A stretch of 64,000 bases of DNA from NCBI RefSeq assembly GCF_921293095.1, contig NC_060254.1:62542069-62606068 (forward strand), in the 5' to 3' direction. The notes under the pieces were generated by a model. The model had not been told where the DNA came from and did not search any database. It saw only the letters and a list, made by a program, of their open reading frames with translations. A program made the position numbers and the translations under genes. The number at the start of each line of letters is the position of its first letter. Position 1 is the stretch's first letter. This DNA comes from Ischnura elegans. Taxonomy: Eukaryota > Arthropoda > Insecta > Odonata > Coenagrionidae. This document shows, piece after piece, positions 12,190-26,100 of this stretch.

Positions 12190-12343
12190 CACCACAGAAA
12201 CAAACTCGACACAATGTGGTTTTACAATAATGTTGAATTTGGTAGTCCACAACGATTCAAACACTTCGGAAATTGGATAAGTTATTGTAACTGATGAATA
12301 ACTACGGATGTATAATTCCACGCTCATAAATAAGGGCCTTCTT
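12190..12343 (-). CDS. Probable exon of a minus-strand gene divergent from SON
   Basis: On the minus strand this 154-nt stretch follows a strong acceptor (CCTTTGAATTTCAG) and ends at a strong donor (GTAAGT). One frame is open across it. An ATG at 12327-12325 starts a 46-codon run reaching the donor in phase 0, beginning MSVELYIRSY and containing KFNIIVKPHCVEFVSVV. I do not recognise the protein. If the ATG is the true start, the rest is 5'UTR. Its position about 0.6 kb before the SON start codon, on the other strand, would suit a shared promoter. A coding or 5'UTR exon is likely, a chance pair of splice sites is possible. Confidence 0.4.
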
Positions 12344-12925
12344 CTGAAATTCAAAGGAAGTCAGGGCCGATGTGTCTCAACCTTCCTGTCATCTAGAGTA
12401 AAGAACGGGTAAAAAGAGGTAATGAAATAATAGGAATTTTTAGGATTAACTGGATAAACAAGAGAATGGCATATAATAATACTCTTATCGAGAATACCTG
12501 GGCAAAAGGGGGAAGGTATACAATTTTAAATACGGTTAAATTGAAATGTTAAATTCAAATGCAGTAAGCGCTAATGGCGCTATTTCGCGTTTGTTTTGGT
12601 TTCCAGAGTGCGTTGGTCCAAAGATTACGACAAGCAATTGTTTTTATGCCTGTTATTTTTGCTGGGAAAAAGCTTGTGAAAATTTATCTCTTTTAGGTTA
12701 TTTACGCTGTATGTTCTGCCTCTCACTTCTCTCTTTGCTGAAAGTGTGAGTGGAAATAATTATTGTGTTGTTATAAAAATGCGTCTAAGTGATCAGGATT
12801 GTACTCTCGCATTTTTATCGGTAATGTGGGTTGGTTCATTTGTTAGTACACAATGTAAATGACCGTTTAGGCCATATGCACGAATATCTGCATCCTGCGT
12901 GCAATTCTAGGTATTGGTATCAAAA
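12344..12925. promoter_or_regulatory. SON 5' region, probable promoter and 5'UTR
   Basis: This is the interval between the minus-strand exon and the SON start codon. It is somewhat richer in CpG than the surroundings (for example near 12570-12590). No TATA box could be placed convincingly and the start of transcription is unknown. A bidirectional promoter is an inference from the divergent layout. Confidence 0.35.
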
Positions 12926-14153
12926 ATGATTACCGATGAAAAAGAATCTGCTGTTAGTGAAAGTGGGTGTTTGAGGAAGGAGAACGAAAGTCACTTGGAG
13001 GCTAAGCTGGAGTTCAAGAATGCATCCACGCTTAAAGCTTTCGATTCGGGGGTTGAAAATAAAAGTTCAACTGAGATTCTGACAGAATTATTCAGCGCTT
13101 TCAATGCCGAGCCTCCTGTCATCGAAGAAGGCAGTGGTGATGGGGAAAAACCTGTCAAAATCTCGAAAAAAAATTCAGTTCACCACCGATCGAGCGAAAG
13201 CGCTGAAGATTCTGCTGGCGATAAAGTTAAGGAGAAAAAAGGTGAAAAGAAAAAAAAGGAAAAGAAAAAGAAACATAAGCGAAAGAGTTCGAAACACCGG
13301 CATAGTTCAAAAAAGGAAAGTGACTCCTCTGGATTAAACAGGCTGCATCGGAGTCGAGAGAAAGACAAAGACGATATTGCAACTTACTCCAAAATAAAGG
13401 AAAAAATATTGAAGGCAAGTGCTTCGTCTGCTAAGTCAACAACTGATCCAATCAACGATCAAAATAATTCCCTTTCAGATAAGGGAGATGAGTCTAAGAA
13501 CCTTAAGTGTAATTCTGTTATAGATGAAGACGTTCCTGGTTTAAGGCCAAGTTTCTTCGTTGATGAAAGTTGTGAAAATGAAAACATTGACCTGTCAAAA
13601 GTTTGTTTACCCGAACCATTAGAAGTTGTTTACAGCGCAAGAACTGATGGTTCTGCGGAAAGCAATATTATAAATCCTCCCTGTGAAAACCCTATCGAAG
13701 CAAACGATGCAATACCAGGAGCGTTTGAAATAGACATTATACCTCTTCCTGAAGACTGTGCTAGTCAGGGCCACTGCTCATCAGAATTGCTCAAGGCTGG
13801 TGATATTTCGAAGATCTCTCTAAAAACTTTGAATAGCTGTGATTGTGAGACCTCAACACGGACGTTAGAATTGATCTCAAAAGGTATAAAGACCATCAAA
13901 AATGATTTAAATGTGGAAGTAACTAAATTGAATGAATCTCACACTGTGGATAAAATTGAAGACATAGCTGTACCAAGCGTTGTGAAATGTGATTGCCCAA
14001 GTATTCAAAAGCCGGGAATATGTGGAAGTGATAAGTTGGAACTACCTGAAAGCCTTGTGTTAGAGGGACCTCCGAATGAGAAAGTGGAACCAGCTGGAAG
14101 TGATCGAGTCGAATCTTCTGGGAAGAACTTGAAATCATCCACAGCGGTTTCGG
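12926..14153 (+). CDS. SON: SON exon 1 (coding): acidic N-terminus with Lys-rich block
   Basis: The ATG at 12926 opens a frame starting MITDEKESAV. It ends in a split codon (phase 1) at donor GTAAGTG. The peptide is Ser/Glu/Asp-rich, with a run of Lys, His and Arg near 13230-13330 that can act as a nuclear localisation signal and parallels the Lys-rich block near the vertebrate SON N-terminus. The frame also runs 4 codons upstream to a TTG, which I do not take as the start. Confidence 0.85.
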
Positions 14154-17100
14154 GTAAGTGGAATTTGCCCTTTCTTTATTATTACCGAAAGGCCCTTATT
14201 TACAAAGGGTACCTAGTTTTCAATCATCAATTTGAAAATTTCCCCAGACCATGAATCGATGAATTTTAATTTACTCGTATGTAATTAATGCTTATAATTT
14301 TACGAATAACTAACACTGAGTGATTGATTAGCAATTATTAACGTCAATTTAATTTTTAGGGTTGTCTCAAACTGTAATAATTAGCCATTAGGTGTAGGGA
14401 ATGTAAGTAATTGGTTGTAAATTGGAACCAAACCAATTTACATAGGTTTTCCCTTTTCAGTGAGGCATTGAATGCTATTTTTGTCAATATAATCCCAAGC
14501 GCTTATAAAGCAATTTACCATTGTGATAATGTGCCCTCTTAAATATTAAGTATACTTTGTATAAATTCATGGCTGGCATAGCTCTTTCTGTATTTAGTCT
14601 ACAATGCTAGTAAGTACTTGCACTGTATAGCAAATATTGAAGTGGTCTATCTTCTGTGAATTGATCATAGGCTGCTTAGCCTATGATCAATTCAAAGAAG
14701 ATAGCCCCTCAGCAGAATAATGTTCTATATTTTACTGCATTGTTTGGTGCTTGCAGATAAAGAATAAGCTACGCTTGTTTTGCAAATGTTTGCATTTCAG
14801 TAATTTAGTATTATATATTTCTTAAGGTTTTTCATCTCATTTCCACTTTGCTAATATGCAACCCTGTTGTTTGATGTATTGCTTTGGAGGATATTGACTT
14901 ATATCATGCCCGCAAAATTATTTCATTTACGTTTATGTTCAAGGCAAAGCTTTTGAAACAAGGGCAAGGAGAAGGATAAAACAGAGCTCATTAGATAATT
15001 AAATATTGCAGATGTTATAATTCTTGCATATCATTTCCATCGCTGCATCAAGTCCACATTCTAATGTACTGCCAGAGAATAAACTAGTAGTTTCAAGTGA
15101 GATGGTGGGACTAATCCATTATAAATAAAAGTAATGTTGCTAGTGCCACTAAACTTTATTTACTGAAAAAATGCATTGTGATGCTTTCATGTCCTTTTCA
15201 AGTATGGCGTGGCTCTTTTCTATATATTCATTTATACCTTTGGTATTTTAGCGGGGGCACTAAGATTAGGTAGAGAAGTCGAGAGTAGCGAATGCTCCTT
15301 CCTTGTTGCATATTCCTTGGGTTTCCTGGGGTTAAAGGTCCTAGTATCTTCCTGCTGGTGTCCTTTGTATGTACTTAAGGGGTTTAGATCGTCCCAAAAA
15401 AAGTAAAAGTCAAAATAGGTCTTATTCGATGCCCCGGCAAAAGAAAAGAATTTTGATACAGGGTCGACCATGTGATACCTAATCAGACCATGGAAAATGA
15501 CTCACACAGTGCTTCAATGCTTTATCTATTTTATCATGGAAATGAGAACAATATTGTGCTGTCAGTGGCTGAACAATGGTTCACAAAGAAAATCTCATAG
15601 AATGTGTGCATAATGGTGTACTTGAGGAGAGAAAAATACAATGAAGTTCATTTCTCTAAACGTAAAAAAAAATTAGTGAACAAGTTAGAAAAAATTAGTC
15701 TATTTCAGGGGGGCACAATTTTACTGTAATTCACTGCAAAAACAAGATCATTGTTCATTTACTTTGCTACTATTGGCGATTCAAGAGTAATTGATGTTTT
15801 CCTTAATTATTATTCAAATGATTGTTCTTTAGAAATTTTTTGCTAATGGTACTTCTATTTCTGTTGTATCACTTACGATTTTCGTATTTTTGACAATGCT
15901 AAGTCCTTTGAAGAAATCCTTGTCAATCCTCCACAATTTAGGGTAAAGCTTGATGAAATTCCAATAAAACTGTGGAGACATGATAAGAATTTCCTCAAAG
16001 GATTAGGCATAGTAAAAATCATGAAACTCGTCTAGATACTGTGGAAAGAGCTATATTTCTGAAGAGCAATAATTTGACTAGTAATATATTTATTTGCAAT
16101 AAACCCAAAAACAGTACATGAGACCTTTTATATTGGATTTTAAATTGGATGTAATGAAGGGGAACGTCAATTGCCCCTCTTCAGACTTCAGTAATGGTAG
16201 GAGAGTAAATGAGCTTAATTATCTTGTTTATGCAATAAATTACTCACAGAAAATTTCCCCCCTGTAAAATAGGCAATATTCCCCCAAAATTGTCAATATA
16301 ATTTAAGAATTGAACTTTTTTCCTCTTTAGGTAAACCAATATGCACATCCATATATTCTTTGAAAATTTTAGTGTGATGGATATTTTGGCCCTTGACAGC
16401 ACAACATAGATTTCATACAATCTCTATGATAAACAAGATTAAACATTCAATCGAACATTCAAAGGTGCCATACAGGACCTTCTTATATTGTCTGATCATG
16501 CCAACTTGGATATCAAAATATGTACTTTTATTTTTCCGGAGCACTGAAAAAGACCTACCCTACCGAAAAAAATTTTTTTGACCTTTACTTTTATTGGATG
16601 CTCAAACAGGAGGTGGTCCAAGAAAAGTGGAATGGGTTGAGGAGAGCCCAAATCATAGAGATAACAATGATAAATAATTTCTGGAGGTTAACGAAGACCC
16701 TTTTTTTGATAATGGTATGTTTTTTTTATAATCATGTTCTAGGCCAAAAATTGTTGCTAATGCAATGTATAATACTTTTTTAAGTTTGAAAAAACAGTTT
16801 GAAAACACATGCTTTTTTTTCTAAGATTCTAATAGGCTTAGGGTTGTGATTAAGACATTTCATTGGAAATTGTGAAAAAATGAGAGGCGACAGTTTTAGT
16901 AAAACAATTCCCTTAGAGGAGTGTGTCCATCAATGCTATAAGTACATATTGAACAAACTGAAAGTTAGGGAGGCTGTATCTCGAAATGATCTATAGAGTT
17001 TTAAGTCCTGTTGAATTGTCTTTGACTCATATCGAATGGGTGCAATCGGATAACAGGACACACTTCCAATAAAGGTAGGGTGGGTGCCAGTCCAGGAAAA

Positions 17101-20100
17101 GGGAAGGGGATGTCTTTGGACTGGGAAGTTGGGTGGAAAGGAATTTCCCTATCATAATTCTCTCAGTAACTTACTCTAGTGGTACAAGTAGGTCACTGAG
17201 ATGAGCCATGTCTCGTTACTGGAAAGGATGATAATTGGGGGTCACAAAAAAATGAGGATCGTTTTAAATCTTTTTGAAATTGCTATAATAAATCTATGTT
17301 TGCCACACATCTAATAGAAAATGACCATTTCTCTGATTTTATCCCGAAACTTTTGTATGTTTGTGACTAAGGGAAAAAACTTGATTTTATGGAGAACTTT
17401 GAAATTTTATCGTATCTGAAGGTATGTAAGAATGGTGTGTTTAATGACCTGCTATCTTCTAACCCCTCCTGCTAACTTCTAATACCTGTCGCACCACCAC
17501 CACCATAGTCACACACGTTGTCCATGACCCACCAGTTGTTTGTCTGTTCACTTACTTTTCATGATATTCCTCCCTCCCTCCTCGTCGTTTTCGTAGTTTC
17601 CCAATCACCGTCCTCTCAACCTCTCAACACCGTCCTTGAAGTTCTCCCTTAACTCCTTCCCACAAAAGAGCTTACTTATAATCTATCACAAAAATAATGT
17701 AAATAAAGAAGCTCGTTAACTCTGTGCAACTGTCTTCAAAGCTCATTACAAAGTCTAATACATACCCATGTAGGTCACTACACACGAAGACCTAAGACAA
17801 AGGCAAAATGAGCCTCATTCATTGTTGGATTAGAAAATATATGCCCATCCCATCCCCTGTACCACTCAATGGCTGGCTTGACAGAAACAAACTAACTGCC
17901 AATAAAAAAAAACAATGCAAAATTACTCATTTTTCACCAGCCAAGAAAATGTGCCCAATACATGTCACAATATCTGTACATTTTGGGGCTTGTTCTTTCT
18001 TTGGTAAAATGATGAAAACATTAATATGGTGTTGTATTGCTAATTATTTGCTAATATCTCATTTTCTCAAAAAAAACTTTAGTGGGGGTTTATTGTTTTT
18101 TGTGGCACCAAATAACCCACAAAATTGTGTCATTTCTTGGTATCTTAATTTAGGCTTACAATATTTTGGTCAGCATCATTGCTATCATGCTAAAATGTAT
18201 GAAAGTAAGTGTTAGTTTTTTGATTGATCCTTATTTCAGCAAAATTAGCACAATAAATTGTGCTAAGTGATATTCGAGACCATAATATGTGTATCAATTA
18301 TGACATGAAGTGATTATCATTTTCATGTAAAACTTTGGCAATGACTAATTGTCTTCATTTTTATGTGGATTGCGATGAAAATATGTAGTCAGATACATTT
18401 GTTTATCATAACAGTTGTTGTGTTTTTATTTTATTTTCTGTTCACAGAAGGGAAAGTTAAATCAAAGATCAAGATCAAGAACTTGAAATTCAGCACAGTT
18501 TTTCAGCAAACCCTGAAAGAGGCTGAAGAACAGGCAAGAAAGAAAGAGGAAGAAAAGCAGGAAGAGCAAGTGAAAAGTGTCCCAGCATCTCAAGTTGCAG
18601 AAAAGTCATCTGAAAGCTTGGATTTGGGTAGCACTGGCAGCATTCCTCAAATCGGGTCCTTAGCAGGTATGCTGTAATTATTTCAAGTTGACCACCCTCA
18701 TTTTGTGGAATATTTCAAGCCTGACTTATAAATGGTTGTGATATTACTTAGCATTTGTGAACATTTTTGAAAGGCGATTTTTCTGTGGTTCAATTCTTGT
18801 CCTAGGGAATGTTTATCCAATATCAATTAATGTGAATTTCACTGCTGTTCTTGTGCGTCATGAAATATTCCACATTTACCACTTACTCTTGCTTTAGTGC
18901 TGGAATGGGGTTCACCAATGGTAGTGGATTCTTGTCAGGACATACATATTCCCTTGCACTGATATCATGTAACAAACCACCAGGGCCTAACATCTAGCTC
19001 TGTTAACCTTGGTACATATACTGTCATAGAAATCAAGGGCTATATACTGGGTTATGTAGTAGTCCGCACAGAGGTACAGAGATGCATAAGTCTGTGGTTC
19101 AATATCTGGTCCTGTGAAATTTGTTCCCATGACAATAAAAGGGAATCCTTTAATTTTTATTGGGAATTTTTTGACATATCTAGTCACTCTTATTGGTGTA
19201 ATACTAATTGTGTATTTTTTCCATAGATATTAGTATCCCTGTTGTAAGTGGCGGGGAATCAGGTGGAAAAAATGCTGAAGAAGCAGTGCAGGTGTCAAAA
19301 GAGGACTCCAAGCCCACCTCTACAGAGAGGAAGGAAGGTGTACAAACCTCTGAAGTTTTACTTCAGAATGAAAATCACTGTGAAAGTACAAAAAAAGAGA
19401 CAGATGATCATCCTTGTAAAAAAGAGATAGATCCTCATTCTCAGAATGGTGAAGTAATTGGAGAAGATAAAAAGGAAAAGAGTAAAGATGCTGATGCATC
19501 TAACTGTAAAAAAAGGTAAGTTATAAAGCATCCAATTGTTGAAATTCAATGGTATTAATGCTACAGCTTTTTTACTGCATTATCCACTTTTTGAAGTTCT
19601 CTTAGAGGTGGAATCATAGCACTGCAACATATTCATTAAAAAAGTCATTAATACATATCTATTTTTTCAAACTCATTGTCAGTGTATGCTCTGCAATCAT
19701 TTTGACTTAATGGATTATGTACTTGATGTTTATCACTTGAGATATTGAACACTGATGTAAATATGAATAATTTTTACATCTTTGGTATAGCCAATGTTTG
19801 TAAAATATTATACCACCAGGGCTTAAAATCAAAAAATTAATACCCCAACCCTGGAAGTGTTTCTTTTTCATAAGTTTGCATAGTAGACAAATTAATCTGT
19901 GGTAACCCCCAACATTTGAATGTTTTGTCAGGAAAAAACTTGTATTGTAAGACTACAGACCCATCCTTGGACATGGTACTTTCTGGGTTGTTTAGCGGAA
20001 CTTTTCCCATAGGACTTCCTTACTGCCTCATTGGAACAGGTTCCTCTGAGAAAGAAGTAAATTTTTGAATTATTTCATAATATACCCTTCTTATTGTATC

Positions 20101-23100
20101 CTTATGATTGCTGTTAACCCTCGAGCTGGCATATAAAGTAGGCCTATTTTCGAAAACTAAGGATTTCAACATTGTACGTACGCTCTGGTCTAGAATGGCC
20201 TCGTGTTTTCTTACATTGAACTTTGATTGTTTTCAGTGCGACTTTTCAAAGCTCGCATTACTGTAGCTAATTTATTTTTAGACTGGTAGGAGGAACCGAT
20301 ACCCATGGCACACTAAGTATGCTGCATGACCAGCCCTGCACCTCATGCTTTGCTTTTCTTGAATGGCAAATTGTGTATTCTCACAATGTCATTTTGACTG
20401 TCATTAGCGTGAGTTTTTAAAGCACAAAGTATTATTGCAAATTTTTTTTTAGATCGGTAATAGGAACCCGACACTCGTGGGTTATAAATTATGCCGTTTG
20501 ATCGGCCATGTACCATCTGTGTACCTTTATATCTGGCTTATTGATGTACAAGCTTGAACTTACTTCTATATATAAAGATAAATTTTAACAAAAATCAACT
20601 GTTATCATAGAAATGCATATACATATGTATATCATAAATGCATATACATATCATGGACAAAATACACCATGCACCCTGTCATGTAAAAATATCAGGCATG
20701 CCTTCTTGAGGGTTACAAAGGTAGGCTCTCCATATGGAAGTACTCTGCAACTGTATTTGAAAATCTGTTGATGCATATAGATGTAAATCCAAATGCTTGT
20801 CTATGCATCAAAGATGTGTAGATTACAGCTAAGATATGAGGTTCGTATTTTTTAATATGGTACAGTCTTGGCTGATTTTGTCTGGCCTCTTTCAAGTCAG
20901 GGCTCAAACTCAAATTAGACTTAGTGTCTATGCTCATTGATACTTCATCAACTGACAAAAGAATGCATATCGATACCAATATTTGATGATCTTTCTTTTT
21001 TGTTACCGTAGCATTTTTTTGAAAAAACAGGGGACTGATATCATATGGATTTGTGATATCATATAGATTGGCGTTGAATAATTTTCTGATTTATAATGCT
21101 TACAATGTTGTGTGTCCAGTCAAAAAATATAATCGTATTTATGTACTAGTAAAATTTGAATATAAATTTTAGGCTTGGAAGAGGTAGATACAAAGCAGAC
21201 GGTGAAAAAAAGAGTGATGAAACTCAGGAATCCTTTGAAAAAGTTCTTTAAATGCTTAAGAAATCTAGTGGTTTACTGAAATTGTCCATAAATAATTTAA
21301 TGAAATTGGTATGTATTTATATATTTTATATTGGCATAAAAAATTTAATAATCTTGTGATAGTTGCCATATCTGGTCAACAATCCTAGTTTCAATCATTT
21401 TTTTGACAAAGTTAGTTGATATATTGATTGTGAAAGCGCTAAGCTTAATAGGAAGGGCCAGATTCGTAGAGATGACAAGTCAGATGTCTGGTTCCACACC
21501 TTTAATTTGCAGAGCACACTGGTACATTCTCCCCCTCCGACATACAGCATAAGACTCCCTTTGCCTTTTCCCTCCAAGAGGCTGCTTTGCGTCCGTCTCG
21601 TGACCCTCTTCCTATTGGCCGGAAAAGGCTGCATGATTATGCATTTCCTACGCCTTCCCACGCCAAGATACTGCAATGTGTTAAACGGCATAGAGTGTTA
21701 GAGAAATACGCGGAGACCAATTCCCACGCGAGAGGTTGCACCGTGTTAATCGGCGTAGGATTTTAGAGACATGCACGAGGACAGATCCCACGCGAGAGGT
21801 TGCAAGGTGTTATGAGTTTCAGATACTCGACCCATCACTTGAACGTGACTCTGCGTCTAATTCTTCTGTTACCCCGAGAGCGAAACCGAGCTGACACGAG
21901 ACGGCAAGCGATACCCTTACGATTGTGACATTATTTGAATCTATTATAATGTGTGGAAACCATTATTTTTTTATTCCATTATGGAAGTCAAGAGAGCCTT
22001 AGGTATATAAAAGGAAAGAAAGTGGTGAGCATGGACAACCTCCCTTTACCTTATGAAGACTTTGGGAAGACTGGTTAGAACAAGCTCGTCCGAAGGATAT
22101 ATGAGGAGTGTACTTGTCCAGAGGGTTTCATGAAGAGAGTTCTTATCCAGTTACTGAAAATAATACCATTTAATTTGAGTTACTGGGACTATGTATTTGC
22201 CTAATATCGCAAGTGATGAAAGTAGTACTGCATGAGTATTATTAAGAGATGAAAAGAGACAAGTGCAAACGTTTAGGTACTTGGTAGAAGATCAGTGCAG
22301 ACTCATGAAGGGAAAATTGATACAAGGTGTGATAGTGGTGTGAAGTGTGAGGACCTTTCATTTTTCTTCATCTGTTGTGAAGTACAGTTATAACCAATTC
22401 CTTGTATTTTTAATTGATGAATCATCTCTGCAATATGTATAAAACCCCCTCCATGTCAGAATTTTATGGTCAGTACAGTTTATTTGTTTGGGTTTTATAC
22501 ATGTATTAGATGGATATAGTCGTGATTAAAATATAATAAGGGGAGTAGGAATTTCCAAGAAGGATACACCTTAATTTATATGCATCACGTGCTGCCTACA
22601 GTATGTTAAATGTGTACATAAATATTTTTCCACTCTCATGAGACATTGAATAGTTTCCCATCATTGATGCAGATGAGTATGGAGTGCTAGCCGATGGAGA
22701 ATTAGGGTGGGCAATAGGGTGCCTCATTTTGCCACTTTTTTTAGGAGCGAATCAAAATATCTGGCAAAATAGTTAGAGGTTATTTAAGGATGACTTAGCT
22801 CCATTATATATTTATTTGCAATAAACCCAAAAACAGTACATGAGACCTTTTACATTGGATTTTTAAACAAATGGTTAAATAATAAAGTGTAAATAATAAA
22901 GATCGGATCTGATACAAAAAGTGCCTGGTGTTTGGATCAGAAGGGGAGCGAAACATTACGAGAAGACAAATCACCCAGCTGGTCCCAGCTCTACATTCGC
23001 AGAAGAAGCAGTTGAAGAAGCGTTCCCTAGTAGATTCTATCAACTCTAGGTAAACTTTCATGAGACTCTTCTTGTTGATGAGCAGAAATTCCAAGATTTG

Positions 23101-26100
23101 GATAATAATTTGCATGAGCCGTCATGAAACAACGTTAAATCGGGCAAAAAATATCTCGTACAGGAAATATTTTTACGACCATACATGCGGAAAAATGCAA
23201 AATGCGGAAACATTATATACGGATAATTTTTGTATTGTCCTAATAGGGAATGAATCGGGACCCCAAAAAATGAACACTAAATGCAGAAAAATGTTAAATG
23301 CGAAGACGTTAAATCCGGATCCGTCTGTATTACCACTATCCTTGTCTGCCCTCTTCCTCCCTTACCTAATATTCTTTCCTCAAATATAGCATTCAAACAT
23401 CCCTTCCTAACTAAGTACTCGCTCCATCCAGACCTTAGGTCTCTTCCTAATCTGCTCCACAAGCTTTCCCTCTTAAGCCACCATGCTTAGCCCTCAATTG
23501 TTCCTTCTCCTCAATTATTTCACCTCCTCTAATCTCCACCATAACTAAAAATAAAATGCATCCAACCTCTCATCTTCCTCCTTCCTCAGTGCCATTATTT
23601 CTGCACTGTAAAATGCAATAATCCAATTAAGACTTTTCACTGGCCTTTTTTTAGTACTTTTATGCGAAATCTTCTCCTTAGCTCTTTCCTATTCATGAAC
23701 ACATCCTTTACTAACGCTATTCTCTTCCTGATTTCCTCACTGCTTACTGCTTTGTCTGTATTCCTATATTGCGCTGCCAAAATTGATAATTTGTTCCACC
23801 TTTGACTTCTTTTACTACATATATACATTTATGTTAAGCCACAGATGTCTATCTCTCAAAATTTTACAACATTTCATGGCTTAGGTCTTTTTTGATTAAT
23901 CTTCGTGCTAAAATTCTAGCACTATTTACTTACCACATATACTGGCATCTGTAATCCTTTCACTCATAAGCAGAGGGAGGATTTTTAGGTACCATAGTGG
24001 GAGGATTTGTTTAAAAATCAATCCTCCTATTTTAACTACAGCATCAAGATCCTACCAATCCCTAAAATCTCTTTGATATACTTTAAATAGCAAGGGTAAC
24101 AGTGAGCAGCCTTGTCTCACTCCAAGGTCAATGCTTGCCCACTAGGGTGCCACGTTTTGCCACTTTTTTTTAAGGAGCAAATAGTAGTACCCGGAAATAG
24201 TTGCGTACGCGGGTGGGTATTACAGATATGATTTTTTTTCAAAATCGGTTAATATTTTCTTTTTGCCATTTTGTCTTGAAATTTCAAAATTTTTAACGAA
24301 AAACTTTAAAAATGTAAATAATTTAAATTTGGTTTTATTAAGCATTCACTTTTTCCAATGGTGTATCGCATTGGTCTTTCCTGGATATTTTAGACCAAAT
24401 ACGTCAGCTCTATTCCTTTTAGTTATCGAGAAAATGACCTTTTACTGTGTCCCCGAAAGAAGTTTTTGTGAGTAGGCAACCCGCAACACACATATTCTCA
24501 TTTTACGCTAAGCATGCAATAAATTACGTGAAATAGAGATTTTTTTAGTCAAAAACGTGTAAATCATGTCTGAAGTTGTCAAGGTTAGTCACTGGGATGA
24601 GTTTATGCTCTTTTATGCCATCGCCGAGTATATTGACCATATTTTTGTGTAAGAAGATATTCCTGAAGATGGAAATTATCCTTTGGGATTCACTATGACG
24701 GTTTTATGTCCCTCAAGGGTCAAATTCACCTCCCCTGAAGTGAGAAAAGGGATTTATTTTAGTATGATCTAGCAAATGTAGAGCTACTCACTCACCTATC
24801 CATAGAAGGTAGCCATGCGACCCAGAGCCCATCACGTGGAGGTGGCTGCACCTTGGGCTCCTCCGCCTCCTCTACCCAACCAACCAACTAATGTTATGCA
24901 GACCAGCTTATTTGTTCTGAATGGTCACCGTCCAGAAATATTGTGAAAAATTGAGATTTCGACTGAAATTTTGGCAGAACTTGCCGTGAAATCAAAGTGG
25001 ATCTGATAACGCCATCCTTGGCATTATTGCCGCATGCATGGGAAGCCGCTTAGGTGACTAGCTTCACTGTCCGTTCCACTGCCCCTGTGTGGTGGGTATA
25101 TACGGCAAATGACTATTCTGGTGAAGTATTTTCAGGAAGCGACAGTTTTTCAACGATTTCTTCATTTGATATATTCCTCACAACTGGTAGCACGATAATA
25201 GAAACATCGGTGCTTTCCCAATGAATCATTTCTCCATAATCCATGACTTCAAAATTCAAATGGGGAACAATGTTGCATATGATGCCATGATTTAAATTGC
25301 CCGCTTCGTGATCTATAGCTCTAAGAATTTTAATTTGTGCCTTCTGTCTGACAGTCAGTCGACGATCACTTATTAGTTATTACTATGAGAAGAATATTTC
25401 TATCCTCTTTATTTATTTCCCCTTTTTATCCACCCTATTTATATCTCCTTCTGATTCAAACACCAGGCACTTTTTGTATCAGATCCGGTCTTTATTATTT
25501 ACAATTTATTATTTAACCAATTGTTTAAAAATCCAATCTAAAAGGTCTCATGTACTGTTTTTGGGTTTATTGCAAATAAATAAGTAATGGAGCTAAGTCA
25601 TCCCTTAATAACCTCTAACTATCTTATCCTTCACTTCTTGAACTTGACTTCGATCTTACGTGGCGACACAAGTTATCCTCCGAGGGCCGCTACAATGATA
25701 GTTTTCTCCTAATGTTTTCAATTGATGGCTTATGCCCCTCTCAACTCTACTGTCTACGGGCAGTCCAATATTTTTCCAGTCGGATACTTTCTTTTTTCAA
25801 AAGAGGAGGCCCAATATCATTTGCGCAGTTCACTCGAAGATTCTTTCTATAATCCATTCCAAGGTCAGTTTCCACCGAGGAACAGCGAAAGAACCGAGGA
25901 AGTGTTTCCCCTGTCATGATCGTGAGTGAGAGCATTCTTTCCCTACGGAACAACATTATTTTACATCGTAATTTAGATATCCTGGAGCCCATTTACGGAC
26001 ATGCAGCTGGTTGATATCGCTGTCAATTCAAAGATATTTATCTGGTGCTATTTTATGCCAAAAGAGAATGACAATCGGAGTTTTGATGAGCTATCACGGT

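Noticed and set aside
12546-12749. A 67-codon frame upstream of the SON start codon.
   Set aside because: It lies in the probable promoter/5'UTR, is not in frame with SON and shows no domain. It could at most be an upstream frame.
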